NCBI GenBank assembly: GCA_943323935.2
Contig: CALPJR020000025.1
Coordinates: 1-8,552, forward strand
Direction of reading: 5' to 3'
DNA length: 8,552 nt
DNA from: Bifidobacterium breve
GTDB lineage: Bacteria > Bacteroidota > Bacteroidia > Chitinophagales > Chitinophagaceae
Made by a program: the position numbers and the translations under genes. Positions 1 through 6,682 of the stretch are shown here, piece by piece (the stretch's first letter is position 1; every line of letters begins with the position of its first letter). Below the pieces are notes generated by a model. That model was given only the letters and a program-made list of their open reading frames with translations, was not told the origin of the DNA and searched no databases.

Positions 1-40
1 CAAAACAATGAAAAATTACAACCATAATCTTTTCTCGACC

Positions 41-48
41 TATATTTG
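41..48 (+). promoter_or_regulatory. Bacteroidota-type -7 promoter box of the glycyl-tRNA synthetase gene
   Basis: TATATTTG matches the Bacteroidota housekeeping sigma -7 consensus TAnnTTTG at every defined position. It ends 6 nt before the ATG at 55, so the transcription start should fall close to the start codon and the mRNA should be leaderless or nearly so. No good -33 TTTG element is seen at the usual distance; the nearest candidate is the weak TTAC at 16-19. The other 5' bases (1-40) contain no recognisable gene. Confidence 0.55.
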
Positions 49-54
49 CAATCT

Positions 55-1530
55 ATGAGTAAGACAGTTACAGACAATACATTACAAGCGATCATTTCGC
101 ATGCCAAAGAATACGGATTTGTGTTTCCTAGTAGTGAAATCTATGATGGATTAAGTGCAGTATATGATTACGGTCCATATGGTGCACAATTAAAAAAGAA
201 TATTCGCGACTATTGGTGGAAGAGCATGACACAAATGAACGATCATATTGTGGGTATTGATGCTGCCATTTTCATGCATCCAACTACTTGGAAGGCAAGT
301 GGTCACGTAGACAGTTTTAGTGACCCATTGATTGACAATAAGGACAGTAAAAAAAGATACCGTGTAGACCATTTAATAGAAGCACATGCGGATAAGCTAA
401 ATGAAGAAGCTGCTAAGGCTGCCGATGGAGGCGCCGCATTGCGTGATCGTGCTACACAATTATTAGCCGATATGGATACCTTACTTGCAAATGATGATTT
501 TGCTGGTTTAGGTACATTGATACAAGCCAATAAAATACAGTGTAGTGTCAGTGGAACAAGCAATTGGACAGAGATTCGTCAATTTAATTTGATGTTCTCT
601 ACAGAATTAGGTTCAGTGGCAGAAGATGCCAATACCATTTATTTAAGACCAGAGACTGCGCAAGGTATTTTTGTGAATTTCTTGAATGTACAAAAAACGG
701 CAAGGATGAAAATTCCTTTTGGGATTGCACAAACAGGGAAGGCCTTTAGAAATGAGATTGTGGCGCGTCAGTTTATATTTAGAATGCGTGAATTCGAGCA
801 AATGGAAATGCAATTTTTTGTAAAACCAGGCACTCAAAAAGAGTGGTATGAGCATTGGAAAAATGAACGTATGAATTGGCATTTAAGCTTGGGTATTGCA
901 GCGGATAAGTACCGTTTTCATGACCACGTTAAATTAGCCCACTATGCTGATGCAGCATTAGATATTGAATATGAATTCCCTTTTGGCTTTAAAGAAGTAG
1001 AAGGGATACATTCTAGAACAGATTATGACTTAACACGCCATCAAGAATTTAGTAAAAAGAAATTACAATATTTTGATACAGAAATCAATCAGCATTATGT
1101 GCCTTATGTGATTGAAACTTCGATTGGTTTAGATAGAATGTTCTTGTTGATTTTATCTAATTCTTATGAGGAAGAGCAGATTCAAAAAGAAGATGGCACG
1201 ACTGATTCAAGAGTTGTCTTGCATTTGCCAGCAAAATTAGCACCTATCAAATTAGCTGTATTGCCATTGACTAAAAAAGACGGTTTGCCAGAATTGGCAA
1301 AAGCTTTAATGGATGAATGTAAGCCTTCCTTCCATTGCTTTTTTGAAGAAAAAGATGCGATTGGAAAACGTTACAGAAGACAGGATGCAATAGGTACACC
1401 ATTTTGCGTGACGATTGACCATCAAACGAAGGAAGACAACACAGTAACTGTTCGCTTTAGAGATAGTATGCAACAGGAAAGAATTCCAATGAGTGAAGTC
1501 AAAGCTTTAGTCTTAAAGCATATTGCATAA
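55..1530 (+). CDS. glyQS: Glycine--tRNA ligase, single-chain dimeric (eukaryote/archaeal-like) type
   Basis: This class II aminoacyl-tRNA synthetase charges tRNA-Gly with glycine in the cytoplasm using ATP. It is the homodimeric single-chain form, not the alpha2beta2 GlyQ/GlyS form. Numbering from the ATG at 55 (491 aa), the N-terminal catalytic segment has DGLSAVYDYGPYG near 31-43. NLMFSTELGS and YLRPETAQGIF (about 178-206) are hallmark stretches of this family. Motif 2 is FRNE...FRMREFEQ (about 231-249) and motif 3 is ETSIGLDR (about 354-361). A C-terminal anticodon-binding domain follows (about 398-490), with EKDAIGKRYRRQDAIGTPF. The length is normal and no domain is missing. I chose ATG 55 over the in-frame TTG at 46 because that TTG lies inside the -7 promoter box. 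The cysteines of the family's zinc knuckle are mostly replaced: N95/S98 and C163/S166 stand where two CxxC pairs occur in other GlyRSs. The gene is monocistronic and ends at a strong terminator. Confidence 0.97.
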   Translation: MSKTVTDNTLQAIISHAKEYGFVFPSSEIYDGLSAVYDYGPYGAQLKKNIRDYWWKSMTQMNDHIVGIDAAIFMHPTTWKASGHVDSFSDPLIDNKDSKKRYRVDHLIEAHADKLNEEAAKAADGGAALRDRATQLLADMDTLLANDDFAGLGTLIQANKIQCSVSGTSNWTEIRQFNLMFSTELGSVAEDANTIYLRPETAQGIFVNFLNVQKTARMKIPFGIAQTGKAFRNEIVARQFIFRMREFEQMEMQFFVKPGTQKEWYEHWKNERMNWHLSLGIAADKYRFHDHVKLAHYADAALDIEYEFPFGFKEVEGIHSRTDYDLTRHQEFSKKKLQYFDTEINQHYVPYVIETSIGLDRMFLLILSNSYEEEQIQKEDGTTDSRVVLHLPAKLAPIKLAVLPLTKKDGLPELAKALMDECKPSFHCFFEEKDAIGKRYRRQDAIGTPFCVTIDHQTKEDNTVTVRFRDSMQQERIPMSEVKALVLKHIA

Positions 1531-1544
1531 ATCATTTAACGAAT

Positions 1545-1584
1545 AAAAAAGCGCCCAGTTGAAATCAACATGGGCGCTTTTTTT
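1545..1584. terminator. Bidirectional intrinsic terminator between convergent genes
   Basis: An inverted repeat pairs GCGCCCA (1551-1557) with TGGGCGC (1571-1577). The stem continues inward as GTTG (1558-1561) with CAAC (1566-1569), around an AAAT loop and a single bulged A at 1570. A6 at 1545-1550 lies on the left and T7 at 1578-1584 on the right, so either strand yields a GC-rich hairpin followed by a U tract. It begins 14 nt after the GlyRS stop. The TAA stop of the minus-strand oxidoreductase (1583-1585) overlaps the T tract, so the one element serves both converging genes. Confidence 0.93.
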
Positions 1585-2314
1585 ATCCATATAATTCAAA
1601 ATGAATTTGAGTTTTCGGGATGCCTAATTCGGCTAATGTGGTTCTTGCCTCGTCCACCATGTTTTTCCAGCCACAGATATAAAAATGCGCTTCTTTACTA
1701 GCACCTGCTTCTAGGATTTTTTTATAAGTAGCATGCACATAGCCTAGGTTTACTCCTTCGCGCATTTCAGTTTCTCTAGAAAAACTTGGGTGGTAAAAAA
1801 AGTTTTCCTCAACCGCTTCTAAAGCTTTGAGTTCTTGCCCATATAAACAATCAGTGTATTGTCTACATCCAAATAATAAATGCATTTTTTGATGTGGCAA
1901 CTTTTTTTGATGGATGTCCAATAGCATGGATCTAAATGGTGCAACGCCTGTTCCTGTGCAAATAAAATATAAGTCGGTCGTAATTAATTTTGGTAATACA
2001 AAAACACCTTGAGGTCCCCTCATTAAAAGAGTAGTGCCTACAGCCACTTCGTTGAACAAATAGGTGGTACCTAATCCGCCTTCTAAATGCACAATAACCA
2101 ATTCAAATTCACTGTTATTGCTTGGGGCAGATGCAATGGAATAACTTCTCCATCGCTTATTTTTTTGCTCATGGATAGGCAAATCAAATGTAACAAACTG
2201 GCCTGGTGTAAAGTCAAATAGGTGGCCACTTGTCAAGGCAAGAAAGAAACGTTTTGTGGTGGGCGTTTCTTGTACAATTTTTGTCACTACTGCATCCTGC
2301 CATGGTTGTAACAT
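1583..2314 (-). CDS. FAD-dependent NAD(P)H oxidoreductase, ferredoxin-NADP+ reductase family
   Basis: A 243-residue soluble protein with the two-domain ferredoxin-NADP+ reductase fold: an FAD-binding beta-barrel (about 1-105) followed by a NAD(P)H-binding Rossmann-like domain (about 110-243). RSYSIAS (56-62) is the flavin-binding RxYS motif, and GGLGTTYLF (79-87) is the loop that contacts the FAD pyrophosphate. GTGVAP (121-126) is the nicotinamide nucleotide motif, and FYICGW (211-216) is the conserved strand and Cys-Gly near the active site. There is no 2Fe-2S ferredoxin domain, so electrons must pass to or from a separate partner such as a ferredoxin, flavodoxin or oxygenase component. None is encoded nearby, so the partner and the physiological role cannot be named. 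The ATG lies 6 nt after the stop of the upstream peptidase gene, implying read-through transcription. No Shine-Dalgarno sequence is present, as usual in this phylum. The gene ends in the shared terminator. Preference for NADH or NADPH cannot be read from the sequence. Confidence 0.9.
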   Translation of the reverse strand: MLQPWQDAVVTKIVQETPTTKRFFLALTSGHLFDFTPGQFVTFDLPIHEQKNKRWRSYSIASAPSNNSEFELVIVHLEGGLGTTYLFNEVAVGTTLLMRGPQGVFVLPKLITTDLYFICTGTGVAPFRSMLLDIHQKKLPHQKMHLLFGCRQYTDCLYGQELKALEAVEENFFYHPSFSRETEMREGVNLGYVHATYKKILEAGASKEAHFYICGWKNMVDEARTTLAELGIPKTQIHFELYG

Positions 2315-2320
2315 ATTGAA

Positions 2321-5300
2321 TTAATTATTAGTGACGAATACGCTTTGAACGTAGACTTTATTATTAGCAAATACTTTAACATAATAAATACCAGTTGTCA
2401 ATGTAGGCACTTGCACAGGTTGCGCTGAATTCTGGTTATTTAATTTATCTTTTTGGAAGACAGTTTGACCACTGCTATTCATGATGCTTAAGCCAATTGC
2501 ATTGGTTTTAACATTGTTAAATTGAATATAGAATTGATTGCCTTTAATGATATTTTCGATATAATCTGTTGAAACTATTTTTAATCCAATCTCTTTTGTT
2601 GGTGCTTGCGGGATATCAGTGATTAAAACTAATTTATTATCTGAATAATTGGTACAAGTTCCAGTAGTCGCGCTGACTTTGTACATTGCATTTTTAGTCA
2701 CTTTTATACCACTTTTTGTTGCTCCAGTGATGGATTCGTCATTCATGAACCATTGATACGTATCCGCTGCAGTGGTATTTAAACTATCTATTCCAACTTG
2801 TGAAATGATAGGTTTAGCAGTCAGTATTACAGGAATTTTACTCAACGCTTTTTCATATTTAGGTGTACTGATTTGCATATTGTAAAAGAAGTAATAAAAT
2901 TTCTCAAAATTACTGCCTGCCCAGTTGCCAGTAATAGTAGCAAGTACGGTTGGACCAAAAGGATGATTATTGGTGGTGATCAAATTGTTTCTGAAAATGG
3001 TGGCACTGTCCAAACAACGTGCAATTAAAATATAGTTGCCAGCCTGTGATATATTCATATTAATCGCATAGATTCTTCCAGTATCGCCTTGTACAAAAGG
3101 GGTAGCAGTACCAGAACCAGCACTTCCTGTTGCAGGTGTTGGGCTTGGACTACTAGCACCAACATGTAAAATTGCTTTTTGAGTTTGAGAAGGGAAGTAG
3201 GAATAAGTGGTATCTGTGAAAGTGCTTAGTGCTCTTAATTCAAGCTCAATTTTACCTGCATAGCCTGTATATATTTTTGTTGTTTCTAATTGGATTGGTC
3301 CAGTCGTATTGAAACGAATGAATTCTCCATAGCTACTGCCCCAATTATTATATCCACCTGAATTACTTAAAGTGGTATTGTCTTTAGGTCCAATGAATCC
3401 AGTCCATCCTCTTCCAACATACACATTTGTTGCATTGGTAGATGTTCTTATAACTGTACCATTTGCAATAGGCTTACTCAAATCAGTATTTTGATTATAC
3501 CATAAGTATTGGTCATTGCTATTTGGGTTATTAACTAGCAATTGAACATTTTCATTACATCCCGTAGCAGATCCAGTAATAGCTGGACTTGCGTTAGGAC
3601 TGATAATGGTTGCAGTCATGGCATTATTAGCTGGTTGTTGGTCATTGGCAAGACTTGCAGAGGCAATGATGGTATAATTCTGATTTAATTCAACTGAAAT
3701 TGGTGTTTGGAATGTGTAGGACATGATTTCTGATCCATATAATCTTCCTGTAAATGTTTCTTTAATATTTAAAATAGTGGTATTATCTTTTTTAACTTCT
3801 AAACTAAGTGGAAGATTGGTTATTCTATTTGCTCCATTATTTGCTACTTTAACAGTTACATATTGAACTGCTTTTTCAGAAACACCTCCACTAGGATTGG
3901 TGATTTCAAGTAATTGAACATCGTTAGATGGGTTCACTACTCTTAATGTATAATCTTGTGTTTCTCCTGTTGTATATGTGCCACATGCAATTACATTTGA
4001 AGCCGCTGTAGCCTCGGCTACAACTACTCTTAGTTTTGTGAATTGGTTGACAATCAAATTGCTTATTAAATCGAAATTGGCGCTATAGTCTCCATTGGTG
4101 ATTGCAGCACTTGTATGCACTAGTTCATCTGTGTCAAAAACACCATTGTTATTGTAATCAATAAACACTTTAACAAATCTATTGTTATTGGAGTTATCCG
4201 CACTGCTTAATCTCATAAATAATGAAACTGTGCCATTAGATTCACCATTGACAAATAGTGCTGTATTGTCTACGTAATTATCTGCTGTTGTTTTTGAGAA
4301 TTTAATATTATTAATTTGAATGCTATCAATTTTAGTTCCTGCATTGCTTGTAGCTGCTGAGCTACAATATGCGGTACCACCTGCGCCACTTATAATCAAA
4401 GAATAATTTTGTTGTCCTCTTTCAAGTGTTCCTTTGTGTTTAACGGTAACGGTGTAATTGGTTCCGACTAAACTGGTATCAACTTCTACTTTTTCGACGT
4501 TATCAATACTATTAACTCCTTTGAATGCTTGATTGTCTGGACTGCTTGGCGTTAAATTCCAAGTATTGAATGTTTTATTACCTTGTGTAATGACTAATTC
4601 TAAATCATTGATCAATTCTGGATTAGCATCATTCAATACTTCACTAGAACTTCCTTTTAGATCGGTCCAAACAATGGTGGCTTTAACTGGTCGCGTGCCA
4701 GAAGCAGTAATGGTGTATGACTTGCTCTCTCCGTTGAGTAAAGTATTTTCATAGACAAAATGAGGACTACTTGCACTATTGTTATTGGTGTACGCCGTAT
4801 TCAAAACTTGCGCAGCTTCAGCAATATTTAGCAATCCCCACCCATATTTATAATCTGGCCCAGGGTACAATCCAGCTTCGTTTGCTGTGTGAATTGCAAG
4901 CCCTTTAACAGTAGCTGATTTTAAAACCCTTGGTGCACCATTCAATGTAAATCGATGACCTAATTCTTGCAAAAGCAATAAACTTCCTGCTGCACCAGGC
5001 GCTGCCATTGAAGTGCCGCTTAAGTAACCATAACTAGAATCATTTGTGGCGATAGGGGCATATACTGAAACGCCTTGTGCCACAATATCTGGCTTTATTC
5101 TGCCATCATCTGTTGGTCCCCATGAACTAAAATTACTTATGACAACATCTTCCTTTTTATTGTATCCCGAAGGGATGCCAAAAACAGCACCCACTGTGAG
5201 TACATTTTTTGCATTTTTATCAGTGGAGATACTTCCAAATGCATCATTGCTACTAATATCTGCTGGTCGAGCACCTGCATTGATCATTCTTCCTGCTTCG

Positions 5301-6136
5301 TTTCTTCTCCAATAAGTTTGTCCAACTGCAGGACCAACGCTTGTTCTGTTATTACCTGCTGCAGCTATAATTAAATAATTAGGTGCATTGTAAGCAATCG
5401 AATCTTGAATTTGTGCGTCAAAATCGTATAATCCAAATCGGTAATCTTCTTTTTCATTGAATCTACCATTGAATTCCCAACGCGCAGAATCACTATTATA
5501 ATTCCAACCAGTTACTGTTCCATAAGAGTGGTTGGAAATCAATAAGCCATTTGCAGCAGCGGCAGACATTTCTGAAAGGTCACTGTTCCAATCGTAATCT
5601 AGGATTCCTTTTACGTTATACGCCATCCCCTTTGATAATGGGTTCAGTCCTTTACTCATTACAATGCCCGCCACATGCGAACTATGTGTTACAACTTCTT
5701 TAGCGTTATCTTTTTGTGTAATTCTACCAATAAATTCTTTGTGCGTTAATAGGGGACTTCCTTCGTCCCATACACCCAATTTATTGGTCATGCTATCATC
5801 CGATCCACTAAGGTTTAAATTAGATGAAGCACCAGGCCAAACCTTATTTGCACCAATGGTAATTGATGCAACTGGATCAGCAAAGCCAATATAATATTTA
5901 GGCCACCCTTTTTCATCTACACCAATTAATTTTGCTTTGGTTTGATTTTGAGAAGCATATTGAATTGGCCATCCTTTTTCTTTAGCAGCAATAACCGCTT
6001 TTGAAAATTTATTACGAGCATCCAATGCTAGTTCATTGGATGTCTGTATCAACACTTCCTTTTTTGTTGCATCCTGTGCACTTAAAATGGTTACAAAGCA
6101 TATAAAAAAAAGGGGTATTAAAATGCGTAGTTTCAT
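2321..6136 (-). CDS. Secreted subtilisin-like (S8) serine peptidase with GEVED module and type IX secretion sorting domain
   Basis: A 1271-residue extracellular or cell-surface protease. Residues 1-20 form a signal peptide, with probable cleavage after LSA. The S8 catalytic domain (about 115-445) has Asp124 (GVWDEG), His151 (HSSHVAG), oxyanion Asn262 (AAAGNN) and nucleophile Ser376 (GTSMAAP), so it should be active; SS replaces the usual GT in the His motif. Residues 455-585 form a beta-rich domain like the one following the catalytic domain in KP-43-type subtilases (ATIVWTD, then NDLELVI). Residues 590-735 match a GEVED-type domain, with FIDYNNNGVFD and ending GETQDYTLRVV. Residues 737-846 resemble a CARDB/Ig-like adhesion module. 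Residues 850-1100 are not recognised and include a Ser/Pro/Gly/Thr linker (about 994-1011). Residues 1108-1172 look Ig-like (YQWF...YKVSA). The C-terminal ~85 residues (SIMNSSGQTVFQK, then LTTGIYYVKV) are a type A sorting domain, so the protein crosses the outer membrane by the type IX system and is probably anchored to the surface. The natural substrate is unknown. Confidence 0.95.
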   Translation of the reverse strand: MKLRILIPLFFICFVTILSAQDATKKEVLIQTSNELALDARNKFSKAVIAAKEKGWPIQYASQNQTKAKLIGVDEKGWPKYYIGFADPVASITIGANKVWPGASSNLNLSGSDDSMTNKLGVWDEGSPLLTHKEFIGRITQKDNAKEVVTHSSHVAGIVMSKGLNPLSKGMAYNVKGILDYDWNSDLSEMSAAAANGLLISNHSYGTVTGWNYNSDSARWEFNGRFNEKEDYRFGLYDFDAQIQDSIAYNAPNYLIIAAAGNNRTSVGPAVGQTYWRRNEAGRMINAGARPADISSNDAFGSISTDKNAKNVLTVGAVFGIPSGYNKKEDVVISNFSSWGPTDDGRIKPDIVAQGVSVYAPIATNDSSYGYLSGTSMAAPGAAGSLLLLQELGHRFTLNGAPRVLKSATVKGLAIHTANEAGLYPGPDYKYGWGLLNIAEAAQVLNTAYTNNNSASSPHFVYENTLLNGESKSYTITASGTRPVKATIVWTDLKGSSSEVLNDANPELINDLELVITQGNKTFNTWNLTPSSPDNQAFKGVNSIDNVEKVEVDTSLVGTNYTVTVKHKGTLERGQQNYSLIISGAGGTAYCSSAATSNAGTKIDSIQINNIKFSKTTADNYVDNTALFVNGESNGTVSLFMRLSSADNSNNNRFVKVFIDYNNNGVFDTDELVHTSAAITNGDYSANFDLISNLIVNQFTKLRVVVAEATAASNVIACGTYTTGETQDYTLRVVNPSNDVQLLEITNPSGGVSEKAVQYVTVKVANNGANRITNLPLSLEVKKDNTTILNIKETFTGRLYGSEIMSYTFQTPISVELNQNYTIIASASLANDQQPANNAMTATIISPNASPAITGSATGCNENVQLLVNNPNSNDQYLWYNQNTDLSKPIANGTVIRTSTNATNVYVGRGWTGFIGPKDNTTLSNSGGYNNWGSSYGEFIRFNTTGPIQLETTKIYTGYAGKIELELRALSTFTDTTYSYFPSQTQKAILHVGASSPSPTPATGSAGSGTATPFVQGDTGRIYAINMNISQAGNYILIARCLDSATIFRNNLITTNNHPFGPTVLATITGNWAGSNFEKFYYFFYNMQISTPKYEKALSKIPVILTAKPIISQVGIDSLNTTAADTYQWFMNDESITGATKSGIKVTKNAMYKVSATTGTCTNYSDNKLVLITDIPQAPTKEIGLKIVSTDYIENIIKGNQFYIQFNNVKTNAIGLSIMNSSGQTVFQKDKLNNQNSAQPVQVPTLTTGIYYVKVFANNKVYVQSVFVTNN

Positions 6137-6138
6137 AA

Positions 6139-6152
6139 ATATAAATTTATAT
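6139..6152. repeat. Perfect 14-bp AT palindrome in the peptidase leader
   Basis: ATATAAATTTATAT is its own reverse complement and lies 2 nt upstream of the peptidase ATG (6136, minus strand). It is composed only of A and T, so it could be an operator-like site, a weak leader hairpin or simple compositional chance. Its position right at the start codon would let a structure or bound protein affect translation of the peptidase, but nothing else in the sequence supports that. Confidence 0.35.
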
Positions 6153-6162
6153 CAAATCTTTG
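6153..6162. promoter_or_regulatory. Overlapping divergent -7-like boxes
   Basis: The 77-nt spacer between the divergent peptidase and small exported protein genes contains TCAAATCTTTGA (6152-6163), a nearly symmetric sequence. It reads AATCTTTG on the plus strand (6155-6162) and AAGATTTG on the minus strand (6160-6153). Each has one mismatch to TAnnTTTG. On the plus strand a TTTC at 6131-6134 sits 20 nt upstream and could be the -33 element; the minus strand has no clear -33. The distance to each start codon is plausible (16 nt for the peptidase, 51 nt for the small gene). The assignment is inferred from consensus only. Confidence 0.35.
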
Positions 6163-6213
6163 AATTTCAATCAAGTTGAAGCTTTAAAATGTAACTTTAA
6201 ACAAATTGCATTT

Positions 6214-6660
6214 ATGCGCAAGAAGGCCTTCGATTTTTTTCTCTTAGTTTGTTTAGCCCCTATGCTTATGGGCTTTTGTATCCTTCCACAGGGTATTTTG
6301 GGACATGTATTCATGGACAAAAATGCATCCATGCCATTAAAGGGCATGGCCAAACAGAAAGGGCTTCCAATTTCGACATTGGTCTACGTTTATGAAGCAG
6401 CCAATCTCGATCAATTGATTGAACAAGAGGGGAATTATGCAAAAGGCATACAAGCTAAAATTGTCAAGCAAATCCGTTCTGATAAAGCAGGGAAATTCAA
6501 GTTAAGGCTAGCTCCAGGGAAATACACCATCGTGTTGGGCTATGGGGATGGGATCTATATTCCATTTTTTTCTGGCAATACTGGGGTGGCTTTTGTGGAA
6601 GTATCCAAGCATCAATTTCAAGAAATTGATTTAAGGATCATCGCTTCGTCCATGGATTGA
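6214..6660 (+). CDS. Small exported protein with carboxypeptidase-regulatory-like beta-sandwich
   Basis: A 148-residue protein starting at ATG 6214. The frame stays open upstream to a TTG at 6160, but MRKKAFDFF... gives a proper signal sequence (basic residues 2-4, hydrophobic 8-21), so the ATG is preferred. A Cys at 22 lacks a standard lipobox (MGFC), so lipoprotein status is doubtful. The mature part opens with GILGHVF (27-33) and continues with a VYVYEAANLDQL stretch. It then has a segment of the form SDKAGKFKLRLAPGKYTI (about 91-108) and ends in beta strands. This pattern (G-x-V opening, GKFKL, PGKYT) is that of the carboxypeptidase-regulatory-like or transthyretin-like fold, common in exported Bacteroidota proteins. 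No catalytic residues are evident, so it is more likely a structural or binding protein than an enzyme. It is divergent from the peptidase, which is suggestive but not proof of a shared role. No terminator separates it from mfd. Confidence 0.78.
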   Translation: MRKKAFDFFLLVCLAPMLMGFCILPQGILGHVFMDKNASMPLKGMAKQKGLPISTLVYVYEAANLDQLIEQEGNYAKGIQAKIVKQIRSDKAGKFKLRLAPGKYTIVLGYGDGIYIPFFSGNTGVAFVEVSKHQFQEIDLRIIASSMD

Positions 6661-6663
6661 TTG

Positions 6664-6671
6664 TATCTTTG
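6664..6671 (+). promoter_or_regulatory. Bacteroidota-type -7 promoter box of mfd
   Basis: TATCTTTG matches TAnnTTTG fully and is followed by CGG. It starts 3 nt after the stop codon of the preceding gene and ends 11 nt before the mfd ATG at 6683, implying a very short 5' leader. No convincing -33 TTTG is present at the expected distance; TTCG at 6645-6648 is a poor candidate and would lie inside the preceding coding sequence. mfd may therefore have its own promoter in addition to any read-through from upstream. Confidence 0.55.
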
Positions 6672-6682
6672 CGGACTGAACT

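Noticed and set aside
46..54. Upstream in-frame TTG start for glycyl-tRNA synthetase adding three residues
   Set aside because: The TTG is part of the TATATTTG -7 box and would not be transcribed; ATG at 55 is the better start.
4533..5894. Several plus-strand open frames of 70-90 codons opposite the peptidase gene
   Set aside because: They lie antisense to a clearly coding frame and contain no recognisable motif; they look like shadows of its codon pattern.
6160..6213. Longer TTG-initiated form of the small exported protein (166 residues)
   Set aside because: It would bury the signal peptide behind 18 extra residues and start within the candidate divergent promoter; ATG 6214 gives a standard signal sequence.
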